From Pterobdella sp. o SKG-2022 (lineage: Eukaryota; Annelida; Clitellata; Hirudinida; Piscicolidae): a stretch of 64,000 nucleotides of DNA. Position 1 is the stretch's first letter. Each line of letters begins with the position of its first letter. The notes beneath the pieces were generated by a model. That model was not told the origin of the DNA, ran no database searches, and saw only the letters and a list, made by a program, of their open reading frames with translations. The position numbers and the translations under genes are program-made. This document shows positions 40,369 to 53,700 of the stretch, in pieces. The stretch covers positions 1,283,847 through 1,347,846 of the forward strand of contig OZ038327.1 in NCBI GenBank assembly GCA_964035795.1, read 5' to 3'.

Positions 40369-41528
40369 ATTTTTGCCTTTTTCGTAAGTATTTTGGTGAG
40401 GTTTTTGCTGGAAATTTAGATTTTGAAAATTTTATTTTGGAATCTTGTATTGTTTGAGTTTTTTTGACTCAAAGTTCGGTTTTCGGTTATTATGATGTGT
40501 ATTTAGAAAATATTCAGCTAGTATTTATTTTTTAAGAGGAAACTAAGATGTTTATAAAAAAGGCTGTGTTTTTTAAAAATATTTTTTGTTTGATCAAAAA
40601 ATATATAAATAAAGATGTTATTATCAGTAAAAGTTTATATGGGAAGCAAAAATAAAGATGATACCAACTTTTAATAAAAATTGAAAAATATAATTAATTT
40701 TGAAATTAATTCAATTCTAAGTAACAAAAAAAATTTTTGTTGATTTTAAATTCATTATTACTAACTGAAGTGTTTTAATTCAGGTTAGAGCAGTGTCGGT
40801 TTTGAAAAAAATAAACTATCTAGATTTACATTACCCTCCAAAGAATAAAAATTGTTAATAGATCTCAAAGTAAAAATGAAAGAAAAACTTGTCTTCATTT
40901 AATTCTTATCCTAACCTCAACCCTTATCCTAACCTCAACCCTTATCCTAACCTCAACCCTTATCCTAACCTCAACCCTTATCCTAACCTCAACCCTTATC
41001 CTAACCTCAACCCTTATCCTAACCTCAACCCTCATCCTGACCTCAACCCTTCTCTTACCCTTATCCTAACCCTATCACTAACTCTCTTGAAGACTGATTT
41101 TTTTTACTTAACTATGTTCACTTGATTAAATCCTTTATCATTTTGTTCATTAAACTAATTTAAGACGAAAATTTTTTATTCATTGCAGAAGACATCAAAT
41201 AAGAAGTAGAAAATTGAATTTAAATTTGATTGGTTGAAACCTGTTTGACTAATATTGGTTCTTGTAGCCTCACACATTGAGGTTCAAGTGCTTGTGTTGT
41301 TAATATGAGGAAAACTAAGATGATACCAACTCATAACTGAGATTATTAATAATTTTTATTTCAAAAATTATTAAAATTTAATGTAACTAAAAAATTTTTA
41401 TTAAAATAGTTTAAATAATTCAACTTTCTAATCGCTCATCTCTTCTAAAAGTTAAGGCACTACCTGGATTTCGAAAAACGAAGATAAATTCCAAAATTTA
41501 GTTACATTCTCGTCCAACTTCTCCCATA
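40369..41528. other. Divergent intergenic region with a telomere-like satellite
   Basis: Separates the SFT2D3-like gene (-) from the low-complexity gene (+), so both promoters should lie here. Its one distinct feature is an 18-base satellite at 40902-41085. The rest is AT-rich sequence with no recognised motif. Confidence 0.5.
40902..41085. repeat. 18-base satellite, unit CTTATCCTAACCTCAACC
   Basis: About eight near-perfect tandem copies, then degenerate ones (to 41085). The CCTAACC/CCCTTA content resembles the animal telomere repeat CCCTAA but the unit differs. Because 18 is a multiple of 3, one frame reads through as a P-Y-P-N-L-N repeat; I do not think that is a protein. Confidence 0.8.
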
Positions 41529-44500
41529 ATGGATAAAAGTACGTTTTTATATAATTTCCAATAACTTTTATTCACTTTTCACTACATTCCCAAGCTGTGG
41601 CAAAACCCTTTATACCACCGAAACCACTTTTCGATAAAGAATTGTCAAGGTAAATTTATTTTGAAGTTATTATTCTCCATTATTGTCATTATTATTTCCT
41701 TTTCCATCAGTGTCTTTACAAATAATTTATTTTTATTGCTTCCCTTTTTTTAGCTTCTTTTGTAGTTATTTATAAGTTGATAGATTATTATAAAAACAAT
41801 ACAACGATCATATTTGAGAAATTTATTCCACTATAAAAATTTTAAGCGCCAATCATTAATGGATAAAATAGTAATAAATCATAACAAATAATTGCCACCA
41901 TTTTTTAATTATTTCTTTATGAATATTACTCTTTCTCTGAAATTTCCATTTTTATTTCCATTATTGTTTTTATTTTTTTAATTATTTTTATTTTTATTGT
42001 TTTTATTATTTTCATTTTTTTTATTATTTTTATTTTTTTATTATTTTCATTTTTATTCTTTTTTTTTTATTATTTTCATTATTATTATTAGATGTGCTCT
42101 TGAGAAACCACTGCCAACTAAAAGAAAGGCTTCTTTAGAAAATATATTTAATAATAATAATAATAACCTAAAAATAGCTATTAGTACTACCACTACTAAA
42201 CCAACAAACACAAAAACATCAAAACCAACTGTCACAACTAAACCAACTGAACTATCGTCAACTTCAACAACTAAATCAACAGTATTAACATTTGATATAA
42301 CAACCACAACAAGGATATTATCAACATCAACAAAAGTACTGTCAACAACAACAAAAATATTATCAACAACAACAAAAATTCCAAGAGCAAAATCAACAAC
42401 AACAGTTTCAACACTTCCAACAACAACATCCCCCAAATACCCAACATTGCCCATCAAAACCACACCGAAGCTTAAACTAATACCATCTCTATCTCACCAA
42501 CCATCATCATCTCACTCATCTTCATCATCTTCTTCATCATCATCATTTTCATCGTCTTCTTCTTCATCATCATCATCACCTAAGCCACCATCAGCCACCA
42601 AGCCCAAAACTATTAAAGAAACTCGAAAAAGTGGTAAGCCTTCACCGCCAACTAAACCAATTTCAGATATAACAACAACTAATATCTCCTCTAAACCGTT
42701 AATTACTCCCAAGCCAGTTATTCTAACTAAAACATTGTCAACAACAATAACATCAACAACAACAATAATAACACCAGCTACAACAAAAACAACACTAACG
42801 ACAACTACAACAACAATAACAAAACCAGCAACAACAATAAAACCTGTAACATTGACAGCAAAATTAACAAAAACACCAAATCTTTCAATTAGTTACAAAC
42901 CTTTGAATAAGTCATCTGAAACTGCAACTACTGTTAATAATAATAATAATATCAAACCAAAAATAATAAGAAAACAACCCACACTACCAACAACAATGTC
43001 ACAACAACACATCCCCACTCCATCAACAACAACTACTTCTAGTAATGATGTGCTCCCAAAAACAACAAAAAAGTATAATAACAACAATAATAATAATAGC
43101 ATTAATAATAATATATTTTCTCCAACAAAAATCAATAATTTATTCTCACTCACAACAAAAAATACTACTGATAATGTATCTTCAACCACAACAACGGCAA
43201 CTGAAACTTTTGCAACACCAGCAACAACCAAACTAGCTATGAAACCACCAATTACTTTGTTGATAAATTCACAACTAACAGCTGGGAAAAGGTTACTCCA
43301 ACTACCAAAAACAGCAACAACAATGTTGAAACCAACAACAGCGATAAAAAACATTTCAACAACACTTGAAACAACGAAAACATCACCAACAACAGCAACA
43401 ATAAACCCTCCACCACTACCAACAAAAACCCACCCTCCACACCCACAAGCACCGCCAACAACAACAGCTCTTAACAGCAACTTGGACATTCTCATTCCAG
43501 TGATACGAGGTCCCTCTCTTAGACGCAACAATAGTGATTCCAGCCTCGCTGGAGTGAGACTTAGTGGTGGGAGTTCCAATGACAATAATAATAATAATAA
43601 TAAAAACAACAAAAATAGTAATAATGATGATCATAGTAATAATAACAATAATCGTTTGAATCTTCGATTCATAAAACGTTGTCATAGCAACGATGATTTG
43701 CTCAGCAAAAACTATGGTGATGAAGATGTTTATGATTTTGCTGACGCGTCTACTGGCGATTGGCCGGAAACGGAAGAAAAAAAAAATGGCGAGAAATTCT
43801 CGCGAAGTTTTGATGACGTTACGCACATGAATGAGTCAGTGGGCAAAAATGGGTTTTTTCAAAAAGGCGGGAATGTTTGCAAAGATGGCGGGAAAATTAA
43901 CGCTAGCGACTCTTGTATTTCATCTCCCATTGTTAATTTTAAAAACAAAATTTTCCCGCCAAAACAGAAATCAGTAGAAAAATCAAAGAACACAAAAAGT
44001 AACAAAACAAAAAATAATAATTTTTTCGCGCGCTTTTTTCCGATAAAGAAAGCAAAAAAAAAACTAGAAAAACAGCTTTCAACCTGCCATTATCTTCCCA
44101 TGGATCAGTGCTCCCCGAACAGCCACGCCAAATCTGGCCTCGAAATCATGGCCAAAGTTGCAACAACAAAAATGCGCAAACTGAGTCTAGACAGTATTTT
44201 CAATTTTGATGGTTATGGTGGTGAGGAGGAAGACGAAGATGGTGGAGGTAGTAATAATCTTTTTGGCAAAAATAAACGCTTGTATAAAAGTACAAACACC
44301 AAACAATGCAATAATAACAAAAACAATAAAATAAAAAATAAAACCAAAAACAAAAATAATAACAGTAGCACTAGCAGCAACAACAAATCATCATCAGCAT
44401 CACCGTTTCCATCTACTTCCTCTGACGTCTTCACTTCCGATATATCACTCGCCTCTCCCAAAGCACACCATCATTATAACTACTCGTTGGATGATGAGGG

Positions 44501-45038
44501 GGGTAAGGGGGGAAGTTATAGTGGGGATGGTAGTGGGAGTGGTGGTCGTGGTGGTGGTAGTTGTGGGGATGGTGGTCGTGGTCGTGGTGGTCGTGGTGGT
44601 GGTGGTGGTGGTGATAGGGGTGGTAATGATAATGATGAAGGCTTAGATTCTCAAGTGAGTTGTGATGATGATGACTATTACTGCGTTGGAGGCTTTGAGG
44701 AAAAAAATAGCAATAATAAGAATAATAAGATGAATAATAACAACAATAATAAGATAACCAAAAATAATAGCAATAATAAACTTAATAATAGTAATAGAGA
44801 TGTTGAAAGTAATAACAAAAATAAAAATGATACTAATAATAAAAATCATAATGATATTAATAATAGTAATAATAAAAATAATAATTATTATTCTTTTGCT
44901 CCGGTAACCGTGCAATATGAACTTATACAAACTAGTGAGCAAAAATGCAGGAACAACAATAATAACAATAATAATAGCAATAATAATAAAAATAATGATG
45001 ATGATAATTATGTCGATAATTATTTTTTTAATACATAA
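41529..45038 (+). CDS. Unrecognised 1003-residue low-complexity protein (Thr/Ser/Asn/Gly-rich)
   Basis: I do not recognise the family. Three exons join in phase: 41529-41538 (ATG plus 7 bases, donor GTACGT), 41595-41649 (acceptor CCCAAG, donor GTAAAT) and 42092-45038 to TAA. The joined N-terminus reads MDKTVAKPFIPPKPLFDKEL and continues into a segment containing RKASLENIF. Residues about 50-480 are Thr/Ser/Lys-rich with ACA and TCA codon runs. Non-repetitive islands follow, including LRFIKRCHSNDDLL, DVYDFADASTGDWPE and RSFDDVTHMNESVG. The motif RKASLENIF (near 36) recurs as RKLSLDSIF (near 720), both basophilic-kinase-like sites. Residues about 824-871 are Gly/Arg-rich with RGG-like units, and the last 110 are Asn-rich. 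No signal peptide, helix bundle or known domain is visible, so it is probably disordered. A second reading could splice out at 44652 (CAA then GTGAGT) to unseen exons. Confidence 0.7.
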
Positions 45039-45080
45039 TTATTTTCGTTTCTGATGACGTATAATAACCTAAATCAACTA

Positions 45081-45219
45081 GTAAGGTCAATAAACACAAA
45101 GTATTTATTAACGAAGCTTTTCGTAAGGCTAGCTTACATTGTTATCACTTGACAATGTAAACTGGCCTTACGAAAAGCTTCGTCTCATTTAATAAATACT
45201 TTGTGTTTATTGATCTTAC
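45081..45219. mobile_element. Fold-back (MITE-like) hairpin element after the low-complexity gene
   Basis: A 139-base near-palindrome. The left arm starts GTAAGGTCAATAAACACAAA and the right arm ends in the reverse complement with one change, closing at CTTAC. Arms of about 60 bases surround a loop near 45143-45150. It lies 43 bases past the stop codon and each arm carries AATAAA (45089-45094 and 45191-45196), so it may supply the poly(A) signal. Gene-free and short, like a non-autonomous DNA transposon. Confidence 0.65.
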
Positions 45220-46480
45220 TTCTAGATTCTGGCTATTGTACTTCATCAAAAACTTTACATTATTATCATGTGAGCTTACAGATGTTGAGTTTTCTTTCAA
45301 AGCTATTTTCATACTTTTTAGACAGATTCAGAATTTTAATTGTTTGTTCATTCACTAGATGGCGCGCTAACATATCGGACTGTACATTCATTTTGTTAGT
45401 GTATTTAAATCTACATTAATTTTTATCGAGTTATTTATTTTTGTTATTATTATTTTTTTTAAACTCATTATATTCATGATCTCTACCGAACAATTCCACA
45501 AAAACGCTCAAAAACTTGCCTCTTTTTTCGCATTTTTTGAAAATATTTTAAAATACTTATTTCCAAGTTGTACTGTTATTTTAGTATTCATTTAAATCAA
45601 TTTTTTAATTATTCAATTATATTAGTATCTATTTAAATTCATTTTTTACAATTTTTATGTTGCTTTATTCCGAGTTTAACAATTTTTTCCTAGATTTTAA
45701 ATGATTTTTGGCGTTCCATATTAACTTTCAAATTTATTTGCCACCATTTTTATCACTTGTGCATTAACATCAGACTTTTTCATATATTTTTGAAGTTTTT
45801 CAATAAATAATTTTATCCATCACTATTTTATTTAGTCTCTAATCATTTAAAAAGCAAATAAAAATTTTAAAATTACCCATTTGATCATAATTATTGGTTC
45901 AATGCAAATTTAAATTTTTTAAGCAATATAATAATATTAATAATAATAATAATAAATATACAAATAACCATACTTTTAATTCATATTTAATATTATGAAC
46001 AGCCAAAGACTATTTATAGTACATTAAAGAGGTATTTCCTACGTAAGTATTTCCTAAATCATTTTAAAAGGTAGAGTGTAAAAGTGAACTTAGCTGAAAC
46101 TGGACTTACGTTTTTAGTTCCGGTTTTGATGTGAGGGTTAGTATGATTTATATAATAATAGTAATAATAATAAAAATAATAATAAATATACAATTTTACA
46201 GTCATCGCGTTTCGAGATTGCCTTCAACTTGATAGTTTCAGAAGCATTAAACATGTTGAATAATTTATAAAAAAATATGATAAAATCATAAAAATTATAA
46301 TAAATAATAATTATCTAACTTAATAATTAATCTTTTTGTATGCTTTCCTTTAAATAAAACACATCCATCAGGTTATATACACATACTTGGATTTCACATT
46401 CATGCATACAAACACATGAACTGATAACCACTTTCATACTCACATACAGACGTACATAATAATCTTAAGACATAAGTTAT

Positions 46481-46486
<6 letters not shown>

Positions 46487-46577
<91 letters not shown>
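46487..46577. repeat. (CA)n tract
   Basis: About 45 near-perfect CA units; a GT-rich run at 46638-46656 lies nearby in the opposite sense. Confidence 0.9.
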
Positions 46578-46578
<1 letters not shown>

Positions 46579-47084
46579 TCAATTAGCAGTGTTTATTGGT
46601 CATTTGCTTCTTACTCTATTCTGCGCTGGTTGAGTGATGTGTGTGTGTGTGTGTGTTTTTTTTTCTATTTATATACTTTCTAGTGTTTATTTACACATAT
46701 GTATTTTTCACGTTTTTAAAATAAATTTTTTTTCATCATAAAAACCACCATACAAAAATTATTATTATTATTCTTATTTTTATCTTAATATTCTTATTCT
46801 TATCTTATTATTATTATTATTATTATATTTAATCTCCATATTTCTCCCTCATAAATTCTCGACTTGAGCACCAACCTCATTATACACACCAAAATCATCT
46901 AATTACCCATCCATAACCAACCTCATTATACATGCACAAAACAGCTAATTAGATATGCACACATCACCTCATAAATATTCATGACTTAAGAATAAATGTT
47001 TATGCCCAAGGCTATATAGATATGGTTGGGTGGTTGGGGTGAAAGGTCGAGGTTTGGGGTGGGTGGGGTTAGCTGATGTGTTTT

Positions 47085-47555
47085 TGATGGGTATACTATA
47101 ATACAATACCATACCAAATGATACAATTCAGTACAATACAGTAGCATATAATACAATACAATATAATATGATACAATACAATACAATATTATATGATACA
47201 ATACAATATCATATCATATGATGCAATACAATATTATATGATACAATATAATATAATATGATACAATATAATATAATATGATACAATACAATATAACATA
47301 TGATACAATACAATAAAATATTATATGATACAATTCAATACAATATTGTATGATACAATATAATATAATATGATACAATACAATATTATATGATACAATA
47401 TAATATAATATGATACAATATAATATAATACGATACAATACAATATAACATATGATACAATACAATACAATATAACATATGATACAATACAATACAATAT
47501 TATATGATACAATACAATATCATATCATATGATGCAATACAATAATCATCATCAT
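47085..47555. repeat. ATACA/ATATA pentanucleotide array
   Basis: Some 470 bases of TACAA and TATAA units with GATACAATACAATATAATAT-type higher-order repetition. Its long tyrosine/isoleucine ORFs are artefacts. It abuts the LINE relic at 47546-47780, and ACAAT units resume at 47780-47870. Confidence 0.85.
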
Positions 47556-47780
47556 CTTCATTATTCTATTTAGAGCCCATTTTCCTCAGCAAAGGGTAGG
47601 GCTTTTTTTGAAAACAAGTCTCTTCCATGTAAGGCGGTCGTGTGGGTCAATTTCCATCAAACTGAGCTTTGCCCGATGCTTCTTCAGCAACTCTTCCCAT
47701 GTCATTTTTGGCCTCATCAATCTCTTTGAATTTTTTGACTTCTGAGAGCCAACCTGAGCTGCGCACCACTTGACCATTGA
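47546..47780 (-). mobile_element. LINE relic: extreme C-terminus of a non-LTR retrotransposon ORF
   Basis: The minus-strand frame reads QVGSQKSKNSKRLMRPKMTW, then ELLKKHRAKLSLMEIDPHDR and LTWKRLVFKKSPTLC before a stop. This matches the closing motif of many endonuclease/reverse-transcriptase ORFs (R-P-x-x-x-W...L...A-x-D-R-x-x-W-R-x-L). The 3' end runs into ATG/ATC trinucleotides, a typical tail. Everything upstream of the last 60 or so codons is missing. Confidence 0.6.
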
Positions 47781-48049
47781 AACGATACAATATAATATAA
47801 AAAAATACAAAAGGACACAATGAAATACAAAACGATACAAAGAATACTATAGAATACAATATAATACAATGAAAAAGAATAAATAAAATTTTTATTAGAA
47901 GTTTTTCATTGTGAATTACATTAGCACAGAAGATTACAACATTTACACTTACATAAGGTTTACTTATTTTTATTACCTCAATTGACATTAATATTGAATT
48001 ATGTAATTTACATTATCATATTAACAATGGTTATATTACTGTAAATTAT

Positions 48050-48190
48050 CAAATAAACACATTACAAATTACATTATTAAATTTTGATTACATTGTTACA
48101 TTAAAAATTACATTGTTACATTACAAGTTACATTGTTACATTACAAAAAAAAATTATAACATTACAAATTACATTATTACATTAGATTAC
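48050..48190. repeat. TTACAT-type degenerate repeat
   Basis: Imperfect copies of ATTACATTGTTACATTA in tandem, continuing the ATTACA theme of the preceding region. Confidence 0.6.
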
Positions 48191-48444
48191 AAAATATCCA
48201 GTTACATAAGGTTTAACTAATGTCTTCAACAGGCACAGTAGTTAAAGACGTAATGAGAGATGGCGCTGGTAATAAAAGTATGTATTAATAAAAACAATAA
48301 TAATCATAGAAATAATTATAATAATACTTATAATAATAAGAGAAATAACGAAAAATCATAATAAAAACAAAAATAATTATTATTATGAAGATGATAAAAA
48401 CACTGAAACGATGAATTTGTTTTGAAATGAAATGAATGTATCAA

Positions 48445-48815
48445 ATAGTAATAATAATAATAATAATAACAACAATAATATAAATAATAATAGCAGTAAT
48501 AATAATAATAACAACAATAATATAAATAATAATAGCAGTAATAATAATAATAACAACAATAATATAAATAATAATAGCAGTAATAATAATAATAACAACA
48601 ATAATATAAATAATAATAGCAGTAATAACAATAATAACAACAATAATATAAATAATAATAGCAGTAATAATAATAATAACAACAATAATATAAATAATAA
48701 TAGCAGTAATAATAATAATAACAACAATAATATAAATAATAATAGCAGTAATAATAATAATAACAACAATAATATAAATAATAATAGCAGTAATAATAAT
48801 AATAATAACAAAAAT
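48445..48815. repeat. 42-base minisatellite, eight to nine copies
   Basis: The unit is GTAATAATAATAATAACAAC followed by AATAATATAAATAATAATAGCA. Copies are nearly identical; one near 48625 carries a single substitution. Since 42 is divisible by 3, all frames stay open, giving Asn-rich (+) and Leu- or Tyr/Cys-rich (-) ORFs that I regard as artefacts. There are no unique spacers, so it is not CRISPR-like. Confidence 0.9.
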
Positions 48816-48978
48816 AAAAAAGCATCAATAAAAAATAATAGTAGTAGCATTAATAATAATAAAAATAATAAAAAAGGCAATAATAAAAATAATAACGAAC
48901 AATAGAAATAATAAGACAATAAAAAAGGTTAATCTTTTACACTGATTTTGAAAATACATTCTTGAGGCTGTGATGCAG

Positions 48979-49035
<57 letters not shown>

Positions 49036-49083
49036 TGTGTTTGTGCGTATGTGTTTGTGTGTGTGTGTGTTTTTTTGTGTGTG
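48979..49083. repeat. (GT)n tract
   Basis: About 27 perfect GT units, then interrupted GT/T runs. Confidence 0.9.
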
Positions 49084-50494
49084 TGTCTGCATGATGCTTA
49101 AGAATGTGATGCAGAGTAATAAAAGTAGGAAGATTTGTTCTTTGAAGATTCATTTTGGGGGTCATTAGGATGAAGATGGTGATGATGATGATGATTATGA
49201 TAATGAAAAAACAGATGAAATAAAACAATACCCACTCTCCATCATCTCCCATACTAACAAACCTCATTATACCCTTATAAACCTTCCTTATCAACCAAAC
49301 TAGTATTCACGTCCCTTTGTGTATGTCTGCACGTGTGTTTGTCTGCGTGTTTTTTTGTACGTGTGTTTTTTTGTGTATGTTTGTTTCAGTTTTTTTCATT
49401 TTTAAAGTTTCTTGATTAACTTCTTTTTTCATCGGAGAAAATTAGATTGATTTGTGTAGAGATATCTAAACACACAGGAAACACACATATATATATAGAC
49501 ATGAAAACACACATTGTAACACATAAAAAAATGAAATAATGATACATAACATCCTTAATGTACACAATTGAAAATTAAAACTGAAATTACATAAGCACAA
49601 AAAACACATCTTAAAACACATATAAATACACATACCAACACAGAGATGCACACAAAACACATAAAAACACAAACACATACCAAAACACACAAAAGCCCAT
49701 ACCAACACACATATCAAAAGACACACAAATACAATAAGACACATACAGAGCAAAACAGCACACACACTGAGAAAAAATTAAAGTATCATCTAATAAAAGA
49801 TAACACACCTAATAACACACTTAATTATTATTTTTATTGTTCTTATTGTTTTCTTTTTTTTTTATTTTGTTCATTATTTTTATTTTCTTATTATACGAAT
49901 AAAAATTTATTATCATTTTTTATTATGTTCAATGTTTGTGAAAAATCACCTTATTATTCAAAAAAAATATCTATTTTTTATCCTCATTATTTTTATTATT
50001 TTAAAAACATCATATCTTTTTGTGATTACGGTACACCTTTTAACCATCAGTACACACATATTTGAGGAGTGGTGCATGATGGAAAAATTGAAATACACAT
50101 ACATGAACACACACACACACACACACACACAAATTTAGGAAATTTACACATAAACAAATACACATATGAGCAAAAAAAATACACATAAATATATACATAA
50201 ACACACTCAAACAACCACACAAACGTACATAAACATATAACCACAATGAAACACACAAACACACTCTGACGTCCATACACGCACACAAACAAGCAATCAC
50301 TCACAGAAAAGACACACAGATAGAGAAATTAAATTTAAGAAAACACACACACATACAAAAGAACAATTATTCACACATACAATCAATCTCACACAAAAAC
50401 ACGCAAACAAACACACACACACACACAAAGTTGCAAAGCTTATTGTAGATAAGAGTCTGCTTATTGCTAAGTTATGTGTGTGTGTGTATTTGTG

Positions 50495-50530
<36 letters not shown>

Positions 50531-50801
50531 TTTTTTTTTTGAGTTAAGATGTAACAATACAACAACAAAAACACATCACTAAACTTGATACATTGTTTCA
50601 ACTCCGTATATGATTCCAATTGTTTTCACATTCCTTGTTGCTGTTGTTTATTGTTGTTGTGCATGTTTTGCATTTGTGTTTTTATTGTTTATGTGATTTG
50701 CATAAGAACACATGAGAAAGTTCACTGGGAAGTTTCACACAAAAAATACATAAACGTTTCACATACAACACCCCTCTCCTAATCGCAACATGAAAACATA
50801 T

Positions 50802-50985
<184 letters not shown>

Positions 50986-52385
50986 ATGGCTGGAAATCTA
51001 TTGTTTTAAAATGTGTTATGTGCGAAGATTCATCAACCAGCACACATCAGTGAATAAAAAAGAGGTGAATAAAATATAATATGAAATAGTAAAATAAATT
51101 AATTATGAATCATAATATTTTCATGAATGTTATTATATACTATAATTAAACTTATTATGAGTTATTAAATTTAGTAGAGATGGACCATCTGAAAATATAT
51201 CAAATATACTCTAAAAAAGGAGAAAAAAAAAGTTTCTCATAAAAAAAATAAAAAAAATAATGAAATTCACAAAAAAAGGTGCAACAAACATATCGATATT
51301 TTCATAATAATCATGAATATAAGGAGGAATACATGTAGAAGTACTGAAAAACACATATACAGATGCACGCAAACACACACACACATACACAAAGCATATA
51401 TAAAGCCGAAGCTAGAAGTTAAAGCCCAAAAATTGGAGTATTTTTTCATTGTGCGTCTAAATCTGTCGTTTCTGTTTTTATTTAAAAGTTAATTTATTCA
51501 CTAAAAGTAGATTTAAGTTATAAATGTTTTCGTTGTTGTCTTAATAGTTCTTGTGAGAGAATATCGAAAAAGATCATGCTGGAAATGAATAAAAGGAATA
51601 ACAAAAAAAAATAATATCAATAAGAATAATAACAATAATAATAGCACCAATAATAATAAAAATAATAATAGCACCAATAATAATATAAATAATAATAGCA
51701 TAGTTAATCTTCATTCTTACTGGATAATCACATCATCACGAGCTAAGGTGAAGTTGTTATGCAACTTGGATACAACATTAATAAAGATAAAATTAATAAT
51801 AATCATTTTATTTTTAGTAACAATAATAAATAATAATAATAATAAAAACAAAATTATTAATAATAAAAATGATGAGTTATAAAATTATTAATGTAAAATT
51901 GAAACAAAATATTAGCGCTAAGTAGATTGATTTAAACCTAATAATAATAACAATCATAATGATAATAATAACACTACCAATAATAATAACAATAGTATAA
52001 TTATATTTTTATTATTATTTTTATTATCATCACAAAAACAAGAGTACTTTGTTGTATTAACCTACAAACATCAAATCAGAATCAAATGTTTCAAGAGCAA
52101 TAATAATAACAATAATAATAAAAACAATAATAATAAATGAATTAGGTAGAGAATGAACTGAAAACTTAAGCATATGGAATATTCTAGTCGTAAATATAAA
52201 AAAATATTTCAAAAAATAAGAATAACTGGAAAATTATAAAAACAATAATAATAATAATAATAGCAACATGAATAGTATGGGAAACAGAGATAACAAGAAA
52301 AAAATAATGAGGGAAATAATTAAAGATGCAAAAATGAGTCAGTCTTTATTAAGTGCTATGTCGTTGAGATATCACTTAATTATGA

Positions 52386-52387
52386 GG

Positions 52388-52473
<86 letters not shown>

Positions 52474-52530
52474 TTTAGATAGATAAATAGATATATAAAT
52501 AGATAGATAGATAGCTGGGTAGATATATAA
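52386..52530. repeat. (GATA)n array
   Basis: About 21 perfect GATA units, then degenerate ATAGATA/ATATA units. Confidence 0.9.
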
Positions 52531-53456
52531 ATATGTAAAGACACACAAAGATAAGGACACATAAACAGACACACACACGCACACACAGATCAAACAAGGT
52601 CCGAAGATTCTTAACTCGAGGTTGTTATCTATTGGAGGTTTCTTTGTTTATTCCTGTTCATAATAATAATAATAATAATAATAATAACGTGAAGAACAGT
52701 CAAAATTATTGTATAGCAATTTTCAAATTTAATTTCATTCAATCTGTTAATTTTTTGTTTTTTTCGTTTCATACAATTTCATTTTATTCCCAAATAGCCA
52801 CTATCAACATTTCAGCCTGCATAGAACTCAAATTAAAATGCCGTTATTATCGCAAACTTTATTATCTATGCACCTGCAGTATCGCCCACTTTATTATCTA
52901 TGTCACCATAAAGAAGTATTTTATGTCTATGGAGTCTTTTATGTCTTTGTTCGTTATTCTTTGGTCATGACCTCCAGGGATAGTTACCATGACTGGGAAA
53001 GAAGGAAAATAAGAGAACTGCGTTAGTAGATATATCAATAATAATAATAATATAAGTTTCTAAAAAACCTTAATAGTGAAAACGGAATTGCTAAAAATAG
53101 CTTGAAAGCAATATAATTTTTCTGTCCTTGTTTTTTGTTATGATTATTATTATTATTATCATCATCATATTATTTTTTTTTTATTATTTCTTTTATTCAT
53201 TTATTTTTTGTTTTTATTATCCACAGTGTAGTTATTAACGAGTAATTTGTTGAAACATTGATTGATGCGGTATGTTTATCATCCATAATAATAAAAAAAA
53301 AATAATAATAGGAATAATAATAATAAACATAATAATTTTACTATTGTATTTATTTATTGATGGAAATTATAAATAGGCAGAGTGGAAGGGTGGCAGATAA
53401 TTGACCATCGATTTATTAATGCTATTTATATATATTTGTTCTTTTGTAATTGTAAT

Positions 53457-53536
53457 AGTATTATTATTATTATTAGTAGTAGTAGTAACAGTAGTAGTAG
53501 TAGTAGTAACAGTAGTAGTAGTAGTAGTAGTAACGG
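53457..53536. repeat. (AGT)n / (ATT)n trinucleotide tract
   Basis: ATT units pass into AGT units with regular AAC interruptions. Confidence 0.85.
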
Positions 53537-53605
53537 AAATGATAAGAATAACTACCCCTTACTCAATGCACTCTTCATCTTTTTTCTATTTCTAAACACA
53601 TTTCA

Positions 53606-53700
53606 TAAAAACTTTTCCTATTTCCGGAACTAAAGATCAAAACTATAATTTACCGGAAGTACAAACATGTTTACAAACGGAAGTTTGCGTTTCGCATGTC
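53606..53700. promoter_or_regulatory. Possible promoter-like patch 2 kb upstream of Prickle
   Basis: A non-repetitive stretch in repeat-rich DNA with ACCGGAAGT (ETS-type), a second CGGAAGT, and TGTTTAC (forkhead-type). The motifs are short, so this is a weak hint. Confidence 0.2.

Noticed and set aside
40889..41125. Plus-strand ORF with P-Y-P-N-L-N repeats
   Set aside because: Translation of the 18-base satellite; no splice context or flanking conserved sequence.
42053..44942. Several minus-strand ORFs of 66-239 residues
   Set aside because: They are antisense shadows of the 2947-base plus-strand exon; the plus frame alone has phase-matched upstream exons and non-repetitive motifs.
48445..48815. 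CRISPR-like array
   Set aside because: Units are contiguous with no unique spacers, and this is an animal genome.
48328..48919. Asn-rich (+) and Leu- or Tyr/Cys-rich (-) ORFs
   Set aside because: All come from the 42-base minisatellite, which is open in several frames on both strands.
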